From assembly GCF_003258705.1 (NCBI RefSeq), contig NZ_CP029480.1:2294001-2358000 (forward strand): a stretch of 64,000 nt of DNA, written 5' to 3'. The position numbers and the translations under genes are program-made. The notes beneath the pieces are model-generated. The model worked only from the letters and a program-made list of their open reading frames with translations. It was not told where the DNA came from and ran no database searches. Positions 7,874-16,712 of the stretch are shown one piece after another. The stretch is from Arcticibacterium luteifluviistationis. GTDB lineage: Bacteria; Bacteroidota; Bacteroidia; Cytophagales; Spirosomataceae. Each line of letters begins with the position of its first letter. Position 1 is the first letter of the stretch.

Positions 7874-10800
7874 TTACTTATTAGCAGACAGACTAAAGTA
7901 GGCAGGCAAGGCATTATTGACGCCAAACAGTAAGTTTTTCCCATTGTTTAGAAGAAGCATAGACCGCACATCTCCTATTAAATACAAGCCAGAAAGGTAA
8001 GACGGAACAGCACTCCAGCCTTTACCATTTTCGTTTAATAAGACGGTGCCATAAGAAGCATCAGACCTCCCTGTACTCACCTCTGTATGGTATTCGTTTC
8101 CTGCCAGAATCAGATCAGGAAAACCATCTGAATTAAGGTCGGCTACCTCTATAGCGTTTACTGGTGCAAACTGTGCCTCTTTTGGCAATTCATGCCTGGT
8201 AAACTTGCCAGAACCTAAATTTTCAAACCAAGCTGTACCTAAATAATCGCAGCGTAATTCTAACATTTCATTTCTACCAAAATGGTCTATAACATCAGAC
8301 ATGCTTGCATTAGAATATGCCGCATACTTGGCGTAGTATTGCCTTATTTTGGGTGTTTGCTCCGCAAACTGGTCTCTGCTTAAATCTGGAAAAAGCTTAA
8401 ACTCTCCCTTCAAGTTTTTGATGAAATATGCTGGCATCAATTCCTGAGTTCCATTATTATCTAAATCTTTAGCGAACAAATAGGCAGGATTTTCTGCCGT
8501 AACGTGATACTTTGAGTTCTCTCCAAAATTGCCTGCCACTATATCCAAATCGCCATCTTGGTCAATATCTGCAAGCTTTAAACTTCGCCACCAGCCATGA
8601 TTTCCTGTTAGTTCTGTTTCTTGCGTAAAACGCTTAAAGCCATCGTTGGTATTTTTGAAAAACTCAAGCTCCATATAATCCCCACAGATTACTAAATCTT
8701 GTAAACCATCTTCGTCAAAATCTAAGCAAACCGCATCTGTAACCATACCTATTCGGCTTAAGTCAGCAGGAGTTACATCTTTAAATTTGCCATCTACATT
8801 TTCAAACAAAAAACTCTCTGGACTGCCTGGGAAAATAGTATTATCTAAACGGCCTCCAATAAAGAGGTCCTCGTCTCCATCATTATCAATGTCTTTAGCA
8901 GTAATGGTGGAAGAGAATATCTTAAAATCTCTAGGGAAATGGTTTTCAGAAATGTCAAAATTTCCTTTGCCATCATTTAAATAAACCAATACCGACTGTT
9001 GACCAGAAGTGGGCAATTCGGTACTACCACCTACGGTAATTAAGTCTTGGTCGCCATCTTTGTCAATATCCAAAAAGACAGCATCTAAATCCTCGTTTTT
9101 TTGACTTCCGCTTAGCGAACTCTTGGTAAACTCGCCTTTGCTATTTTGAATATAAATAGTAGACTCCTGCCCTTTGGATCCGCCAATGAATATATCGCCT
9201 AAACCATCACCATTTACATCAGCTTTTGCCATGGCTGGGCCCAACTGTGAATATTTCTGTGGCTGCATTCTTCTTCTTGAGAAGTCGGAAAATATTTTCT
9301 CTTGGTGTGCTTGAAATTGCTCCGAAACCATTGCTTGAAATATTGGCGTAGCCTTCTTAAGTAACGGCTCAAAACCAACAGATACAGCCTCACTTTCTTT
9401 TATAAAAAGCTCTTGATTCGCTTTAATAGCTTTCAGCACACTTACTTTTCCAGAACTCCAAAGTACTTTCAGCGAATCAACCATTTGAAGCTCTCCCAAG
9501 CCTACATGAATCCTTTTATCTACGCTAGAAGCATAACCTCTGGTAGATGTTTCTTCAAAAATCTGTGTATCATCGCCAGAGAATACCACTATTTTGGAAC
9601 CAACGCCATTCAAGTTTCCTTTTAAACCTTCTAAGTTAACTTTAAGGAAGTTATTGGTAGAATCTTGTACACTTCCTCGCAGTTCATTTCTATAGATAAA
9701 GGCCTTTTGATTCATGTTATTTACCACCAAATCTAGGTCGCCATCGTTATCAAAGTCTGCATAGGCAGCTCCCTGAGAAACAGACTTTTCACCATTCCCT
9801 AAAATCTCCGATTTATCTAAAAAGTTTAAGTTTTTATCATTGACAAAGAGGAAGTTCTCTTTACTCACAGAGCCAAATTTATCTAACTCTTTGGTCCAGT
9901 TGACCACCTCTTCTTGAGATACACTATTTTCAAAAGAACCACCAAAAAACGATTGCTTAGAAAGCTCTTCACTGGTAAAAGAAATGAAGTCACTATTTGT
10001 CAAATCTTTACCCAAACCGTTAGAAACATGAATGTCTTTCCAGCGGTCATTGTCAAAATCGGCAAAAAGGATACTCCAACTCCAATCTGTTTCAGAAATA
10101 TTGGCCAATTGCCCTATCTCTGAAAAAACAGGAATATTGCCCGTAGGGCTTCCTTGGTTTACCTGCAACACATTTCTGCTGTATTGATGATGATAACCTG
10201 CCCTTCTTTGCATGTCATATTTGTCTGGGCTAAAGCCCAAAGTCATCATCTTTTTGCGTTCGTTAGTGTTTGGCATCATATCTAACACGCCAATATCAGG
10301 CAGCAAATCGTTGTTAATATCAGCAATATCTACCCCCATGCTGCTGAAACTTTGATGACGAGTGGCAGCACTTATTTGATTTTCAAAACCTCCTTTACCA
10401 TTATTTATCCAGAGATAATCATTGCTCAAATAATCGTTTGCTACATAAATATCAGGAAAGTTGTCTTGATTAATATCCGAAATTACTATCCCTAAGCCAT
10501 AGCCATCTTCCCTAATGCCAGCCTCCAAAGAAACGTTTTTAAAAATGGGATGTTCTGCTCCACCCTCATTCCTAAATAACTTATCTGAAGAGGAAGCAAG
10601 TCCTGAAGTATCAATTCGGACTATTCTGTTAGGCTGTGGGTCAAAAAGCTTATGATTAAGCAAATACATATCCAAATCGCCATCTTTATCATAATCAAAA
10701 AATGCTGCATTGGTAGAAAATCCAGTATCAGCTAAGCCGTAGGCTTCTGCACTTTCTACAAACTTTAGTTCTGCAGTGCCTTGATTAATGAAAAGGAGAT

Positions 10801-11239
10801 TTTTCCTTTGATTAGGATTGCTAAAATGTGAAACGCATAGATAAATATCGTCCCAACCGTCTTGATTGACATCTTCTACCGTGACTCCAGTTATCCATTC
10901 GGTATTAGTAATACCAGCAGCTAGGGTTACATCTTCAAACTCAAAATTCCCTTTATTGATATACAGCTTGCTTTCTACCTGACTGCCTCCAAAAAATACA
11001 TCTTGAAGCCCATCTTTATTAAAATCGCCAACTCCCACACCAGAGCCAATATAGACGTACTCATTATGATAAAAATTGAGCGAATCGTCTTCTATGATTT
11101 CATTATTAAAATCAATGCCTGAATGACTGGCGTCAATTTTCGTAAATCTTAACTCACCCGTTTTACTTTTATCAGTACAACCCCAGCTTGTCAAAAAACA
11201 AGTCAGGAGAATGAAAAACGGATAAAGTTTAAATCGCAT
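7874..11239 (-). CDS. Large FG-GAP/VCBS-repeat lipoprotein with ASPIC/UnbV domain
   Basis: 1121 residues. The signal peptide ends at a lipobox with Cys21 (LTSWGC). Multiple FG-GAP/VCBS blades with calcium-type loops are seen across the protein, for example GVGDFNKDGLQDVFFGG, DYDKDGDLDMYLLN, ADFDNDGDLDLVVNN, DIDKDGDQDLITVGG and DIDQDGDLDIVAGNFG. An ASPIC/UnbV segment (GSKIVVFSGDD to KVLWSSGK) lies near residues 545-600. The architecture is that of the CRTAC1-like family, common in Bacteroidota beside SusC/SusD or glycan genes and of unknown activity. Its start is 11 bp after the alcohol dehydrogenase stop, so the two are probably one transcript. It is likely surface-exposed and may bind glycan (inference). 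Confidence 0.88.
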   Translation of the reverse strand: MRFKLYPFFILLTCFLTSWGCTDKSKTGELRFTKIDASHSGIDFNNEIIEDDSLNFYHNEYVYIGSGVGVGDFNKDGLQDVFFGGSQVESKLYINKGNFEFEDVTLAAGITNTEWITGVTVEDVNQDGWDDIYLCVSHFSNPNQRKNLLFINQGTAELKFVESAEAYGLADTGFSTNAAFFDYDKDGDLDMYLLNHKLFDPQPNRIVRIDTSGLASSSDKLFRNEGGAEHPIFKNVSLEAGIREDGYGLGIVISDINQDNFPDIYVANDYLSNDYLWINNGKGGFENQISAATRHQSFSSMGVDIADINNDLLPDIGVLDMMPNTNERKKMMTLGFSPDKYDMQRRAGYHHQYSRNVLQVNQGSPTGNIPVFSEIGQLANISETDWSWSILFADFDNDRWKDIHVSNGLGKDLTNSDFISFTSEELSKQSFFGGSFENSVSQEEVVNWTKELDKFGSVSKENFLFVNDKNLNFLDKSEILGNGEKSVSQGAAYADFDNDGDLDLVVNNMNQKAFIYRNELRGSVQDSTNNFLKVNLEGLKGNLNGVGSKIVVFSGDDTQIFEETSTRGYASSVDKRIHVGLGELQMVDSLKVLWSSGKVSVLKAIKANQELFIKESEAVSVGFEPLLKKATPIFQAMVSEQFQAHQEKIFSDFSRRRMQPQKYSQLGPAMAKADVNGDGLGDIFIGGSKGQESTIYIQNSKGEFTKSSLSGSQKNEDLDAVFLDIDKDGDQDLITVGGSTELPTSGQQSVLVYLNDGKGNFDISENHFPRDFKIFSSTITAKDIDNDGDEDLFIGGRLDNTIFPGSPESFLFENVDGKFKDVTPADLSRIGMVTDAVCLDFDEDGLQDLVICGDYMELEFFKNTNDGFKRFTQETELTGNHGWWRSLKLADIDQDGDLDIVAGNFGENSKYHVTAENPAYLFAKDLDNNGTQELMPAYFIKNLKGEFKLFPDLSRDQFAEQTPKIRQYYAKYAAYSNASMSDVIDHFGRNEMLELRCDYLGTAWFENLGSGKFTRHELPKEAQFAPVNAIEVADLNSDGFPDLILAGNEYHTEVSTGRSDASYGTVLLNENGKGWSAVPSYLSGLYLIGDVRSMLLLNNGKNLLFGVNNALPAYFSLSANK

Positions 11240-11250
11240 AAAATCAACAC

Positions 11251-12273
11251 TTAAAGTTCAATAATAGCTTTTATCACCTCTTGACTAGGTTCTAAAAAAG
11301 TCTCAAACTTATTTGGCATATCTTCAAAACTAGTACGGTGAGATAGCCACGGATTAGTATCAATAACCTCTTTTTCTATTAAGGAGATTATCTCTCTAAA
11401 ATCATCAGGAAGACAATTTCGACTTGACATAAGGGTAAGCTCTCTTTTATGAAAATTAGGGTCAAAAAACGTAACATCACCTTGAAACAGGCCTACAAAA
11501 ACCACTCTACCTCCATGTGCCACAATATTGAAAGTGTTTAGCATTGAATTTTTATTTCCTGTGGCGTCAATCACCACTGATGGTAAATCTCCCCCTAAAG
11601 CTGCTCTTAAATCTGCATCATCCAAACTGCCAGACACTTGAATACTGCTATCCGAAAGACCCATTTTCTCAATAAAAGCCAAGCGACTTCCAGAGATATC
11701 TGCCATACAAACTTGAGCACCTTTCAATTTTGAAAATTGAGCTACCCCTAATCCGATTGGTCCAGCTCCTATTATCAAAACCTTTTCCCCTTGGTTTAAT
11801 TTTGCCCTATTTACTGCATGCAGACCTATACCTAAGGTTTCTACAAGAGCCAATTGGTCAAAGCTTAACGTATCTGATTTATGAATTTTATTCAAGGGAA
11901 TAGAGATATACTCCGCCATTCCTCCATCTGAGTGCACACCTATAACTTGGATATTTTCACAGCAATTTAGATGACCAGACTCGCAAGCCTGGCATTTACC
12001 ACAGTTTAGGTATGGCTCTACAGCTACCTTATCACCTATTTTTAAATCGTGTTTGATATCACCTTCTGAAATAGAAACCACCTCGCCTCCTAACTCATGC
12101 CCTAAAACTCTAGGATAAGTAAAAAAAGGCTGGTCGCCTTTAAAAGCATGATAGTCTGTACCACAAATGCCTATTCGCTTAATTTTAACAATTGCCTTAT
12201 TTTTCTCGGCTTTAACTTCCTCTTGTTCTATAAAACTAAACTGTCCTGGTTCTTTAAGAATAATTGCTCTCAA
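11251..12273 (-). CDS. Zinc-dependent medium-chain alcohol/sugar dehydrogenase
   Basis: 340 residues, a normal MDR length. The catalytic zinc ligands are Cys37 (GICGTD) and His59-Glu60 (LGHELGGEV). The structural zinc cysteines are at 91, 94, 97 and 105 or 104 (CGKCQACESGHLNCC). The Rossmann motif GAGPIGLG at about 169-176 is followed by Asp192 at the end of the second strand, which favours NAD over NADP. The start appears to be TTG: no ATG is in frame upstream, and MRAIILKEPG aligns with family N-termini. It is divergent from the AraC gene and upstream of the FG-GAP gene. It probably oxidises a sugar or polyol from the neighbouring glycan module; the substrate is unknown. Confidence 0.88.
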   Translation of the reverse strand: MRAIILKEPGQFSFIEQEEVKAEKNKAIVKIKRIGICGTDYHAFKGDQPFFTYPRVLGHELGGEVVSISEGDIKHDLKIGDKVAVEPYLNCGKCQACESGHLNCCENIQVIGVHSDGGMAEYISIPLNKIHKSDTLSFDQLALVETLGIGLHAVNRAKLNQGEKVLIIGAGPIGLGVAQFSKLKGAQVCMADISGSRLAFIEKMGLSDSSIQVSGSLDDADLRAALGGDLPSVVIDATGNKNSMLNTFNIVAHGGRVVFVGLFQGDVTFFDPNFHKRELTLMSSRNCLPDDFREIISLIEKEVIDTNPWLSHRTSFEDMPNKFETFLEPSQEVIKAIIEL

Positions 12274-12486
12274 AATGATACTTATTTTTTTTCTATGATT
12301 TCCTTAAAATTATCGAAAATTTCCTTTGTCCAAGAAAATTTATCACATCTCCTAGATTTACAATTAAATATTAGCTTACTTGTCCAACTATTAGATTTAA
12401 ACAAAATAACCACAGAAAAAGGCAAGAAATAGTGAAAATTTAAGCAATACTTAATACTATATAAGCAAGTCATTAAAATATGTAAT

Positions 12487-13365
12487 ATGAAAGCTCAGTT
12501 ACTTAAGATTTCGAATAAAATAGAGCAGTCTTTCAGTATAAGACATGATGAAGTGCCCGTTTATCATAATCGTTGGCATTATCATCCAGAAATAGAGATT
12601 ATCCTTATCAGAAAAGGTAAAGGCACCTTTATTATAGGAGATGCAGTGGCTCCTTTTGAAGAAAACGACATTTTCATGCTTGGCTCTAATTTACCACACC
12701 TTTTCAGGTATGATACTACCGAAGAAGAACAGAACTATTCAGATGCTTACGTGATTCACTTTTTACCTACTTTTTTTAGCTCTGAATTTCTTTCCTTTCC
12801 TGAAATGAAATCTGTTAGAGATATCATTTCAAAAGCTGCCAGAGGAATTCAAATTAAGAACAATAACTCTCGGTATAGCACCAAACTTTTTGAATCACTT
12901 CATGAATCAGAAGGCTTTCACAGAATCATCAAGTTATTTAACGTAATGTCCCACATTACCGAGAATAACGACAATACTTTACTAAGCTCACTGGGCTTTT
13001 CTCAAACATACGATTCTATTGATAGTGAGCGACTTGACAATATTTACCAATATGTATTAAGCAACTTTGACCGAGAAATTAGTTTAGAGGAAATATCAAA
13101 TGTGGCCAACCTAAGTGTCAACTCATTTTGTAGGTATTTCAAAACAAAAACCAACAAAACCTTCACGAATTTCTTACTAGAAATAAGGATTGGTCACGCG
13201 TGCAAACTATTGTTAGAAACAGATTTAAACATCTCACAAATATGCTTTGAATGTGGCTTTAACAACCTCTCTAATTTCAATAGATATTTTAAGAAGTTTG
13301 TCCAAAAAACTCCGACCGAATATCTAAAGAATGCGAATAAAAAGTCTGCCGTACAAGCCGTTTAG
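12487..13365 (+). CDS. AraC-family transcription regulator with N-terminal cupin
   Basis: 292 residues. The N-terminal part (HNRWHYHPEIEIILIRKG, then a FEENDIFMLGSNLPH segment) is a cupin-like sensor, expected to bind a sugar or sugar acid. The C-terminal part has two helix-turn-helix units: ISLEEISNVANLSVNSFCRY at about 198-217 and ISQICFECGFNNLSNFNRYF at about 256-275, followed by the conserved KTPTEY. It is divergent from the dehydrogenase and FG-GAP pair across a 213-bp gap and converges on the first sulfatase gene, so it may control either set (inference). I found no clear operator in the gap. Confidence 0.9.
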   Translation: MKAQLLKISNKIEQSFSIRHDEVPVYHNRWHYHPEIEIILIRKGKGTFIIGDAVAPFEENDIFMLGSNLPHLFRYDTTEEEQNYSDAYVIHFLPTFFSSEFLSFPEMKSVRDIISKAARGIQIKNNNSRYSTKLFESLHESEGFHRIIKLFNVMSHITENNDNTLLSSLGFSQTYDSIDSERLDNIYQYVLSNFDREISLEEISNVANLSVNSFCRYFKTKTNKTFTNFLLEIRIGHACKLLLETDLNISQICFECGFNNLSNFNRYFKKFVQKTPTEYLKNANKKSAVQAV

Positions 13366-13377
13366 TACTTAGCGTAT

Positions 13378-15168
13378 TTATTGAGCTAAAGGTTTAACAT
13401 AAGCATAAAAAACTTGTCTTTTATCTCCAGAATCAACCTTAAAAGAAGCCTTCATTATTTGCTTACCTTTTTTCAAATCGAGCGTAAACACTGCTCTTTC
13501 TCCCATTTTAGGAGCAGCTAAAACATGGGTATTCTCGTCAATAACTAACTCTGCACCATTAATGAGCCATTGCTCGCCTTCTTTGTATTGATTTTTGCCA
13601 GGAATTTCATCTCCTACTGGAGCTGCATCTCTTAAACCTAAGCCAGACTCTTTTGGCCATCTGCACAGTTCCACTTCATATTTACCATCGTTTTTAACCT
13701 CAATTGGCCAATAACCCATGGCTCCAGAACCACTTCTGACTTGATTTTGATTCCAAGTTGGGTGCCCTACGGCTGTATGTAAATCATGGCTGTTTAATTG
13801 AACTAACTCTGGAATATCATTGCCAACAGGAATATAAGTCATCTGTGCAGCTGCTGCTTCGGTACCTTTCCACCATATTTCATACGCCGCTTTCAAGCTA
13901 TCCATTAATGCTGGGTGTTGCTCGGCCAAATTGTCTCTTTGTCCTGGGTCACTTTTAATATTATACAGCTCGTTTCCTCCTATCATTCTCCATTTATCCT
14001 TCATGATAGATGGTTGTTTCCACTTTATTAAATCGTCTTCTCGCTGGGTATCTACCACCAAAACCCTATCAGGATTCTCATTATTATAAATTACATTTTT
14101 AAGCGAAATACCGTCCAGTTTAGTCGATGGAGTTGCTAAACCGCATAAATCTGCTAAAGTTGGAAAGAAATCTACATAAGAAGTTAAGGTGTTAATATCC
14201 TTCCTTTGAGCAAGATTACCATTAGGCCAGTGCATAATAAAAGGAACACGATGCCCTCCTTCATATTCAGACCCTTTAGTCCCTCTCATTCCGGCATTAA
14301 AACCTTTTTTCACATCACCGTTTTTATCAAAGGAAACACCCGCCGCAGTTCCATTATCCGACATATATATGAAAATAGTATTCTCTGCCAAGCCTTTTTC
14401 TGCCAAAAATGCTCTGAGTTTACCCACATTTTCATCAATGTTTGTAATCATTCCGTAAAATTCAGGATTGGGAATGTTTTCTTGTCCTTCATATAGATCA
14501 CTATACTTTGAAGGAACATTATAAGGACTGTGTGGAGCATTAAGAGCTATATAGCAGAAAAATGGCTCGTCTTTGCTCTTTTCAATAAACTTTTGGGCTT
14601 CTGAAAACCACACATCTGTACAGTAACCATCAAATTTTTCTGCCACACCATTTCTAAAATACGTATCAGAGAAATAGTCGTTATTCCAGTAATCTGGCTG
14701 CTGACCTACACCGCCACCTTTATGAATCACAGATTCGTCAAAACCTCTATCCTGCGGCCTAAAAGGATAATTATCACCCAAATGCCACTTACCAAACATA
14801 GATGTTCTGTAGGCATTATCTTTGAAGAATTCAGCCATGGTAGCTTCACCCTCGTTCAATATCTCTCTACCCATAATGGTGTGCCACACACCCACATTAT
14901 TGCTGAATTTACCTGTCATTAAACCACCACGACTCGGTGCACAGGTGGTTCCTACATGATAATCTGAAAACGATACGCTTTCATTATATAAGGAATCAAT
15001 ATTTGGTGTTTGAATCCATTCATTTCCGTTACAGCCTAAATCACCGTAACCTTGGTCATCTGTGAGAATAAAGACCACATTAGGTTTTGAATTACTTTCC
15101 TGTTCCGCACAGCCAAATAGGGCCGTCCCGAAAATACATAGGACACTAAAGACTTGAATAGCTTTCAT
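13378..15168 (-). CDS. S1-family sulfatase lipoprotein with C-terminal beta domain
   Basis: The frame is open 28 codons further upstream, but the start at 15168 gives a proper lipoprotein signal with its lipobox at Cys20 (TALFGC), and the longer form would overlap the preceding sulfatase. Residues 35-450 are an S1 sulfatase: VVFILTDDQGYGDLG with metal-binding Asp residues, and CAPSR with Cys76 as the formylglycine site, which needs maturation by a sulfatase-modifying enzyme not found in this window. An additional C-terminal beta-rich part, about 480-596, is typical of some glycan sulfatases. It removes sulfate from a carbohydrate, probably in the periplasm. It is third in a row of three same-strand sulfatases. 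Confidence 0.93.
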   Translation of the reverse strand: MKAIQVFSVLCIFGTALFGCAEQESNSKPNVVFILTDDQGYGDLGCNGNEWIQTPNIDSLYNESVSFSDYHVGTTCAPSRGGLMTGKFSNNVGVWHTIMGREILNEGEATMAEFFKDNAYRTSMFGKWHLGDNYPFRPQDRGFDESVIHKGGGVGQQPDYWNNDYFSDTYFRNGVAEKFDGYCTDVWFSEAQKFIEKSKDEPFFCYIALNAPHSPYNVPSKYSDLYEGQENIPNPEFYGMITNIDENVGKLRAFLAEKGLAENTIFIYMSDNGTAAGVSFDKNGDVKKGFNAGMRGTKGSEYEGGHRVPFIMHWPNGNLAQRKDINTLTSYVDFFPTLADLCGLATPSTKLDGISLKNVIYNNENPDRVLVVDTQREDDLIKWKQPSIMKDKWRMIGGNELYNIKSDPGQRDNLAEQHPALMDSLKAAYEIWWKGTEAAAAQMTYIPVGNDIPELVQLNSHDLHTAVGHPTWNQNQVRSGSGAMGYWPIEVKNDGKYEVELCRWPKESGLGLRDAAPVGDEIPGKNQYKEGEQWLINGAELVIDENTHVLAAPKMGERAVFTLDLKKGKQIMKASFKVDSGDKRQVFYAYVKPLAQ

Positions 15169-15206
15169 TTTTCTTTCTAATTGGGTTACAATACGAGCTA
15201 AAGATT

Positions 15207-16643
15207 TTACTTCTTCCAGCTCTTGCTTTCCGCAGTTATTTCCACATCCCAAACTTGTGTCGGGTTATTGACATATATCGGCTCAGCATCTTCTTCGGGA
15301 AAATTAATAATTTCTCCGACCAATTTCGCATAAGCATGCTTACTTTCTTCCGAACTTAAGTCATCTTTGATATCTATTTCTTCAGCAGGGTCTGCCTTTA
15401 AATCCACAAACTTTATAGGCTGTCTATGAGAATCTACATATAATTTGAATCGCTCATCTCTAAGCACTCTATCTCTGAAAATATATTGATTTTCAACACC
15501 TTTATCTGTCAGCTTCGCATTATTTCCGCCACCCATTCCTAGAATATACCTCTTTTGAGACTTTTCAGATTCACCCAAAAGAACACCCTTGAATGACTTA
15601 CCATCAAGCATATACGAAGATGTCATTTCATCATCAATTAAATCTAAACTTGTTGGCAAAATATCGGTAATATCTATTAATGCTTCAGAAACCTGCCCTT
15701 TCTTTATTTTAGAAGGCCAGCTTACTATAAATGGCTCATTTATCCCAGATTCCTTAGTACTTCCCTTGCCGCCTTTTACCGTTCTGCCATCCAAAGTTCC
15801 TACGATATTCCCTGAAGTTCCGTTATCCGTGGTCCAGATAATAACCGTATTATCTAAAATGCCTGCTTTTTCTATAGTCTCTACTATTTCGCCTGTAAGC
15901 TTATCGGCATACCTTACCATGGCTTTATGCTTTCCTAAAACAGTGTCTGCTTCTTCGTCTGGGGTATTAACAAAAGGCGAATGGGTAAGTACCATAGGGT
16001 AATAAATAAACATTGGCTTGTCTTTATTCTCCTTTATAAAACTCTTCACATATCCAGCAAAAACATCTGGTCCAAATTTATCTTTATACGTTTTGGAATT
16101 TTGACTGTCCGAAAAAATATAAGGGTCCTGATACCTATTGGCACTGGCTTCTACTCCACCCTCATAACCTGTCCACATACAGAAATTATCAAATCCACTT
16201 TTAATTAAAGCGTCAGGCTCTACTCTAAAATCGTCAATTTGCCATTTCCCTGCTATGCACGTTTTATAGCCAGAATCTCTTATAGCCCTTACCAAAGACG
16301 GATTATGTGTTTCGTCAAAATGAGCTCCACCACCCCACCTTGGCACATCCCAATGATTTACCCAACCATGTCTGAAAGGATACTGAGCAGTCAAAAAACT
16401 TACTCTAGTAGGCGTACATTGTGGCATGGAATAGAAATTATTAAAGCTCATTCCACTTGCGGCCAACTTGTCAATATTTGGCGTTTCAATATCATCAGCA
16501 CCAAAAGAACTGACCCATTCCTTACCTAAATCATCCACTAGAATGAAAACCACATTTGGTTTATCACCCTCTTGGAGATCATTAGTTGCCTTATTACATG
16601 AAGCAAGAATTAGGGCAGAAAACAAAATAAGTACTTTTTTCAT
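15207..16643 (-). CDS. S1-family sulfatase lipoprotein
   Basis: 478 residues. The lipoprotein signal MKKVLILFSALILASC has its acylated Cys at 16. The sulfatase core has VVFILVDDLGKEW and the formylglycine motif CTPTR with Cys76; Thr instead of Ser at the third position is a known variant. Other hallmarks are AGKWQIDDF and IIWTTDNGTSG. It is the middle gene of three sulfatases, with a 38-bp gap to the next and 69 bp to the previous one. Different formylglycine contexts in the three suggest different sulfate positions on one polysaccharide (inference). Confidence 0.93.
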   Translation of the reverse strand: MKKVLILFSALILASCNKATNDLQEGDKPNVVFILVDDLGKEWVSSFGADDIETPNIDKLAASGMSFNNFYSMPQCTPTRVSFLTAQYPFRHGWVNHWDVPRWGGGAHFDETHNPSLVRAIRDSGYKTCIAGKWQIDDFRVEPDALIKSGFDNFCMWTGYEGGVEASANRYQDPYIFSDSQNSKTYKDKFGPDVFAGYVKSFIKENKDKPMFIYYPMVLTHSPFVNTPDEEADTVLGKHKAMVRYADKLTGEIVETIEKAGILDNTVIIWTTDNGTSGNIVGTLDGRTVKGGKGSTKESGINEPFIVSWPSKIKKGQVSEALIDITDILPTSLDLIDDEMTSSYMLDGKSFKGVLLGESEKSQKRYILGMGGGNNAKLTDKGVENQYIFRDRVLRDERFKLYVDSHRQPIKFVDLKADPAEEIDIKDDLSSEESKHAYAKLVGEIINFPEEDAEPIYVNNPTQVWDVEITAESKSWKK

Positions 16644-16712
16644 GACTATAAAGTTTTCAGACGCTCAACCCTTACTATTTCAATTGATTTCAATATGAAA
16701 TCCGAATTAAAG

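Noticed and set aside
15169-15252. N-terminal 28-codon extension of the 13378-15168 sulfatase
   Set aside because: It would overlap the preceding sulfatase and would bury the lipoprotein signal.
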